A stretch of 64,000 nt of DNA from Nymphaea colorata (Eukaryota > Streptophyta > Magnoliopsida > Nymphaeales > Nymphaeaceae). Positions 61,401-64,000 of this stretch are shown here, in pieces (position 1 is the first letter of the stretch; every line of letters begins with the position of its first letter). The stretch covers positions 6,994,608 through 7,058,607 of the forward strand of contig NC_045142.1 of the NCBI RefSeq assembly GCF_008831285.2. Direction: 5' to 3'. Below the pieces are notes generated by a model. The model did no database searches and was not told where the DNA came from. It saw only the letters and a program-made list of their open reading frames with translations. A program made the translations under genes and the position numbers.

Positions 61401-62412
61401 GTCATGTCGATTGACTGAAATTGGAACTTTTCATAAACAATTTATTGAAGATATTAGTTTATTGAACACACTTTATTTCAAATTTCCATGATTTTATGGT
61501 GATAGTATTAACAATCATCAACATAGTGATCGCCTGCGCCATCATCATCTTGACCATTATCATGTACTGAAATAAAGGGAAACTATGAAATGTCTTCCAC
61601 CATGTGTGAATCTCCATAAAGGGACAGGGCCATCGTATTGGTGTGATTCCACAAAGCAACTGAAACTACGTGAGAATCAAATGCAAACTTCAGCCATTGT
61701 ATAAATCATATATGCATCAAGAAGATTACCAAAAATGCCAGTGAGAATTAATACAAAGAAGTGCAGAGGGATTAATTTTCTTCAGCCGTCAGCCAAAAAA
61801 AAACTAAAATCTTTGACCGACACTTGCTTCTCCAAATAATAACGAAGAATGCTTGGTTTGAAGGACACCAGACCTCTATCGATGCCCAAAGTAACCATAC
61901 AATCCCAAACAGTGAATGAGTTACAAATAAAATGTGACAGTGATTGAGGCCCACATTTCTTTGAACGCAGTGTGGTCGCAAATTAGCTAATATACATTTC
62001 TGCTCGTATAACTAGAAGTCTCTTCACAATTTTAACAGAAATAAAATGCAATAGAGGTGTTCTCTCACTTGCAATTCAACCGAAAGTTGTAAAATTATCA
62101 ACCTCAGAATCACACTAAGAACAAAAACCATAGCAGGTAGCCGAATTCAATAAACATCCTAAACATGCTCCAATAATTCTCTTTAACACAATTCATGCAC
62201 CAAACATTAAAAGTGGACCCTCCCAACTCTGATCGTAACAAAAGGAAAGCACACAAAAAAAAAAACACACAATAAGGATAACAAACCTTAGGATTTTGCT
62301 TCTCCTCTGATATGCCCCGCTTCTTCTTGTCTGCCTTGTCCTTCTTCTTGGCAGATGGACCCGACTGTCTACTTCTATGAGCCCTATGAGTCTGCTCTGC
62401 TGTAACCCCCAT
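49464..62412 (-). CDS. BMS1: Ribosome biogenesis protein BMS1 (GTPase of the SSU processome)
   Basis: BMS1 is the nucleolar GTPase that, with RCL1, drives early 18S rRNA processing and 40S assembly. Minus-strand exons: 62287-62412, 60914-61060, 60702-60792, 60415-60533, 58710-58900, 58365-58575, 57636-57876, 56924-57354, 55484-55568, 54669-54871, 54185-54540, 53771-53861, 53466-53684, 52091-52330, 51354-51563, 50677-50949, 49930-50127 and 49464-49625. Phases agree throughout, giving 1197 residues. The basic N-terminus ([13 protein letters not shown]) is followed by the P-loop GPPKVGKS (88-95) and the THLDKF motif, which replaces NKxD in this family. A long acidic, Ser-rich middle follows. The conserved C-terminal half contains [49 protein letters not shown] and [20 protein letters not shown]. 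The tail is Lys/Arg/Glu-rich. The junction between exons 11 and 12 fits a U12-type AT-AC intron only. Confidence 0.96.
53862..54184 (-). other. Candidate U12-type AT-AC intron of BMS1
   Basis: On the coding strand the intron starts ATATCCTCTA right after ..GATGCCAA and ends ..CCAACTAC right before ATATGATGAT. The donor matches the U12 ATATCCTT consensus at 7 of 8 positions. TACCTTAAC (53872-53880) matches the U12 branch-site consensus TTCCTTAAC at 8 of 9, with the branch A 11 nt from the 3' end. Splicing restores frame as ..[18 protein letters not shown]... No AG lies between the branch site and the exon. The other 16 introns of the coding region fit GT-AG. Confidence 0.85.
55099..55413. mobile_element. 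MITE family B, copy 2 (in BMS1 intron 9)
   Basis: The left end is CTAAGTCACATGGGTAC and the right end, reverse complemented, is ATAAGTCAACACAGGTATG; they are diverged inverted repeats. Sub-terminal GGGTACGAGTACCG and CCGTACCCA motifs mirror the GGTGCGGGT motifs of copy 1 at 20252-20658. Flanking 8-mers CTTAACAT (55091-55098) and CTTCACAG (55414-55421) match at 6 of 8 positions. No coding capacity. Confidence 0.55.
55569..56923 (-). other. Intron 8 of BMS1
   Basis: A 1.36-kb GT-AG intron without recognised genes or repeats; its sequence is ordinary AT-rich intron DNA. Confidence 0.6.
58935..59164. repeat. 115-bp tandem duplication in BMS1 intron 4-5
   Basis: Two adjacent copies beginning AACATTGTAAAGCTTCTTA at 58935 and 59050. 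Both contain TTTGATTGGGCAAATAACAT and CTCCCAGGAACAAGTAATG. They differ at only about six positions, so the duplication is recent. Confidence 0.95.
60105..60215. repeat. A/T-rich hairpin (inverted repeat) in BMS1 intron 4-5
   Basis: A perfect 16-bp inverted repeat (TCAAAAAATGAAAAAA and its complement, about 60139-60154 and 60161-60176) is separated by six bases. AACATG-type sequence and TAATTAC lie in inverted order further out, suggesting an imperfect foldback of about 110 bp. It lies in the 1.5-kb intron between exons 4 and 5. Confidence 0.75.
61061..62286 (-). other. Intron 1 of the BMS1 coding region
   Basis: A 1.2-kb GT-AG intron separating the basic N-terminus from the P-loop exon. No gene or clear repeat is seen. 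Short ATCATC-type repeats occur near 61515-61562. Confidence 0.55.
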
Positions 62413-63130
62413 CTTGCAGAAACTTGACCACCACTTTCCTCGTTAACCCCTGAAACAAATACTACATAGAACCCCAATTAGCCGAAAACATCAATGTGGA
62501 CAAACGGCGGTGCATCTAGACAGGTACCACCTTGCCAAAAGCACCAGAGACCAAGGAACAAGTCACTTGCGAGCTATTGGTGCATTAAAATAGAGAGAGT
62601 CGGGTATCAACATTCGCTACCTAAAACTGGCCGACAATGTCCGGCATCGGTTTTCCTTCTTGAGAGATCCCCGTCAAAGACTCAAACCTCTAACCCTAGA
62701 ACTAGGTGGGTCAAGTGGAAGGGGAACATACACCCTAATGACACGGTTATCTTGATGGGGAAGGCCTCACGAGCGCCGGTTATCTGCAAGATGTTGTCGG
62801 AGTCGGTCAAGCTCCTTCTTAGAGGATAAAAGGAGTCACCTTCGGAATTCGAGGAGGCGAGCGGAAGGAGAAACAGGAAGAGGGTGCAGATCGCCAACCC
62901 ACCACCCGGACTCCAACAGAGAACGGAAAGTCCAGAAAACGGACTTAGAACAGCAAGAAGGAGTCCTGGAAAGGCCGACGCGAGGAAGAGCCAGAGCGCG
63001 ACAGTGCGAACAGACGACGGCTGCCGGCAGCAAGAGGAAAAGGCGGTAGTATTACGATTTCGAGGGAAAGAGCCGAGAGAGAGGGAGAGAGCTTAACGGG
63101 CAAAACCATTTGCCCTGGATTTTGGTCGCA
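62413..63130 (-). promoter_or_regulatory. BMS1 5'-UTR, 5'-UTR intron and proximal promoter
   Basis: Reading the minus strand, a TTTCAG acceptor at about 62452-62457 lies some 40 bp before the start codon. A plausible GTGACTCC donor lies near 62831-62838, suggesting a leader intron of about 385 bp. A telo-box-like CTAACCCTA (62690-62698 on the plus strand) lies inside this intron; telo-boxes are common in plant ribosome-biogenesis genes. Upstream, 62840-63090 is GC-rich and GA-rich, as expected for a first exon and promoter. Exact transcription start unknown. Confidence 0.45.
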
Positions 63131-64000
63131 TCCCTCGTGGTGCGACACGATCACGGGATCAGAGATTCAGAATCCCGCTGGATTCATCCGGCGTTTTTGT
63201 TTTCCATGTTTGCTGAACGCTGCAATTTCGTGATTAAAAAGGGATTTGAATCCCACTTCAACCGTCTAATCCCATCCAATCAAACGCGCCATTAGAAGAA
63301 AACCAAATGTGCTATAACGCGTCCGTGGGTCGTTTAAGAAAGGAACCGAAGTTGATCTTACCGCGACACCCATTTGTTCTCAACGTTCTTCTGTCCACTG
63401 CTTGGTAATCCTTGTTTGTGATTAGAACACCAAGTTCCAACACCCATATTTATAATCATATTCTAAAACCCTCAAGGCGTGTTTGGTTTACATCATAATA
63501 GGGTTTGACAAAACTCATTTTTGTTTGGTGGCTCTTTTTTCAAGGGTCATTTGATCCATTGGAAATATGAAGTTGGGAATAAGTATCCAAATTTTTTTTA
63601 GGAATTGAAGAAATAAAAACAAAATTCAAATTTTCAAAGCCCCTCTGTGTTTGCTGAACTTGGGTTTATGTTACAGGAAATAAATTTTTCAGTTTCATAA
63701 GAAATGAAAGATGAAAAAAAAAGAATCGTTTGATTAACGAATGCTTTTTGAACCCAAAGGAGGCTGCTACATGACCTCTAATTTTTAACAAAGAATAAAT
63801 TCAAATTTTCTTAAGTAGTAAAATTTTATTTTTGAAAAGCTTATGGCTGGTGGTGGCCCTTGCTAGATTCCCCTTGGCTCTGTCTGCATGATTTAGCCAT
63901 AGAACAATTAATGCTACAAATACAAAAATATCAATACTTATAAAATGGTTGCCTCTTAACTTCACAACATATTTTAGCAGCCTCAAATCCAACCATAATG
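63131..64000. other. Intergenic DNA at the right edge
   Basis: No gene is seen. A GCGTGTTTGGTTTAC segment near 63478-63492 resembles the ends of common plant DNA transposon remnants, and a similar GTGTTTGGATG occurs near 14469. The rest is AT-rich. Confidence 0.4.

Noticed and set aside
61500..61660. Possible intronic snoRNA (ATCATC/TGATGA-like motifs) in BMS1.
   Set aside because: The motifs are simple-sequence repeats; no C/D box pair with a terminal stem could be found.

Overview
This window is nuclear DNA from a flowering plant. The evidence is spliced genes with GT-AG introns and plant-type families: a NOT4 with a plant-style C-terminus, a RETARDED ROOT GROWTH-type DUF155 protein, a plant-only NT-C2 family protein, SCE1 and BMS1. 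Intergenic DNA and introns are AT-rich and contain small non-autonomous DNA transposons, SINE-like pieces and (TA)n(GA)n microsatellites. The species cannot be named from the sequence. There are no bacterial operons, CRISPR arrays or phage-like modules.

Layout. 1-760: decayed LINE-type fragment (-). 1.26-12.7 kb: CCR4-NOT subunit 4, a RING/RRM/CCCH E3 ligase (+). 12.7-15.06 kb: intergenic. 15.06-23.56 kb: DUF155/RMND1-type mitochondrial protein (+), with an 8-bp-TSD MITE in intron 3. 23.6-28.9 kb: intergenic, with a tandem GC-rich repeat, a putative LTR fragment and a SINE-like element. 28.89-31.06 kb: NT-C2 domain protein (-). 31.1-41.0 kb: a 10-kb repeat-rich intergenic block with microsatellites, a 106-bp tandem duplication, a GC-rich foldback element and a hAT-like MITE. 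41.05-44.65 kb: SUMO-conjugating enzyme SCE1/UBC9 (-). 44.7-49.4 kb: intergenic, with telo-box-bearing tandem repeats, a TCGAGTT-rich tract and a well-preserved hAT-like MITE. 49.46-62.41 kb: BMS1, the ribosome-biogenesis GTPase (-), 18 coding exons. 62.4-64 kb: BMS1 leader, promoter and flank.

All five genes are complete. I assembled four of them exon by exon with consistent codon phase from start to stop. The fifth, CNOT4, depends on one uncertain 22-nt micro-exon. The genes are unrelated housekeeping loci and do not form a pathway or cluster: mRNA turnover, mitochondrial function, an uncharacterised C2 protein, sumoylation, and 40S maturation.

The most notable item is a candidate U12-type AT-AC intron in BMS1 (53862-54184). 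It has an ATATCC donor, a near-perfect CCTTAAC branch site 11 nt from the end, and an AC acceptor. It is the only junction in that gene that cannot be joined with GT-AG. Two 8-bp-TSD MITE families with recognisable TIRs, and two hairpin-forming elements, are also described. I found no evidence of a novel multi-gene system.
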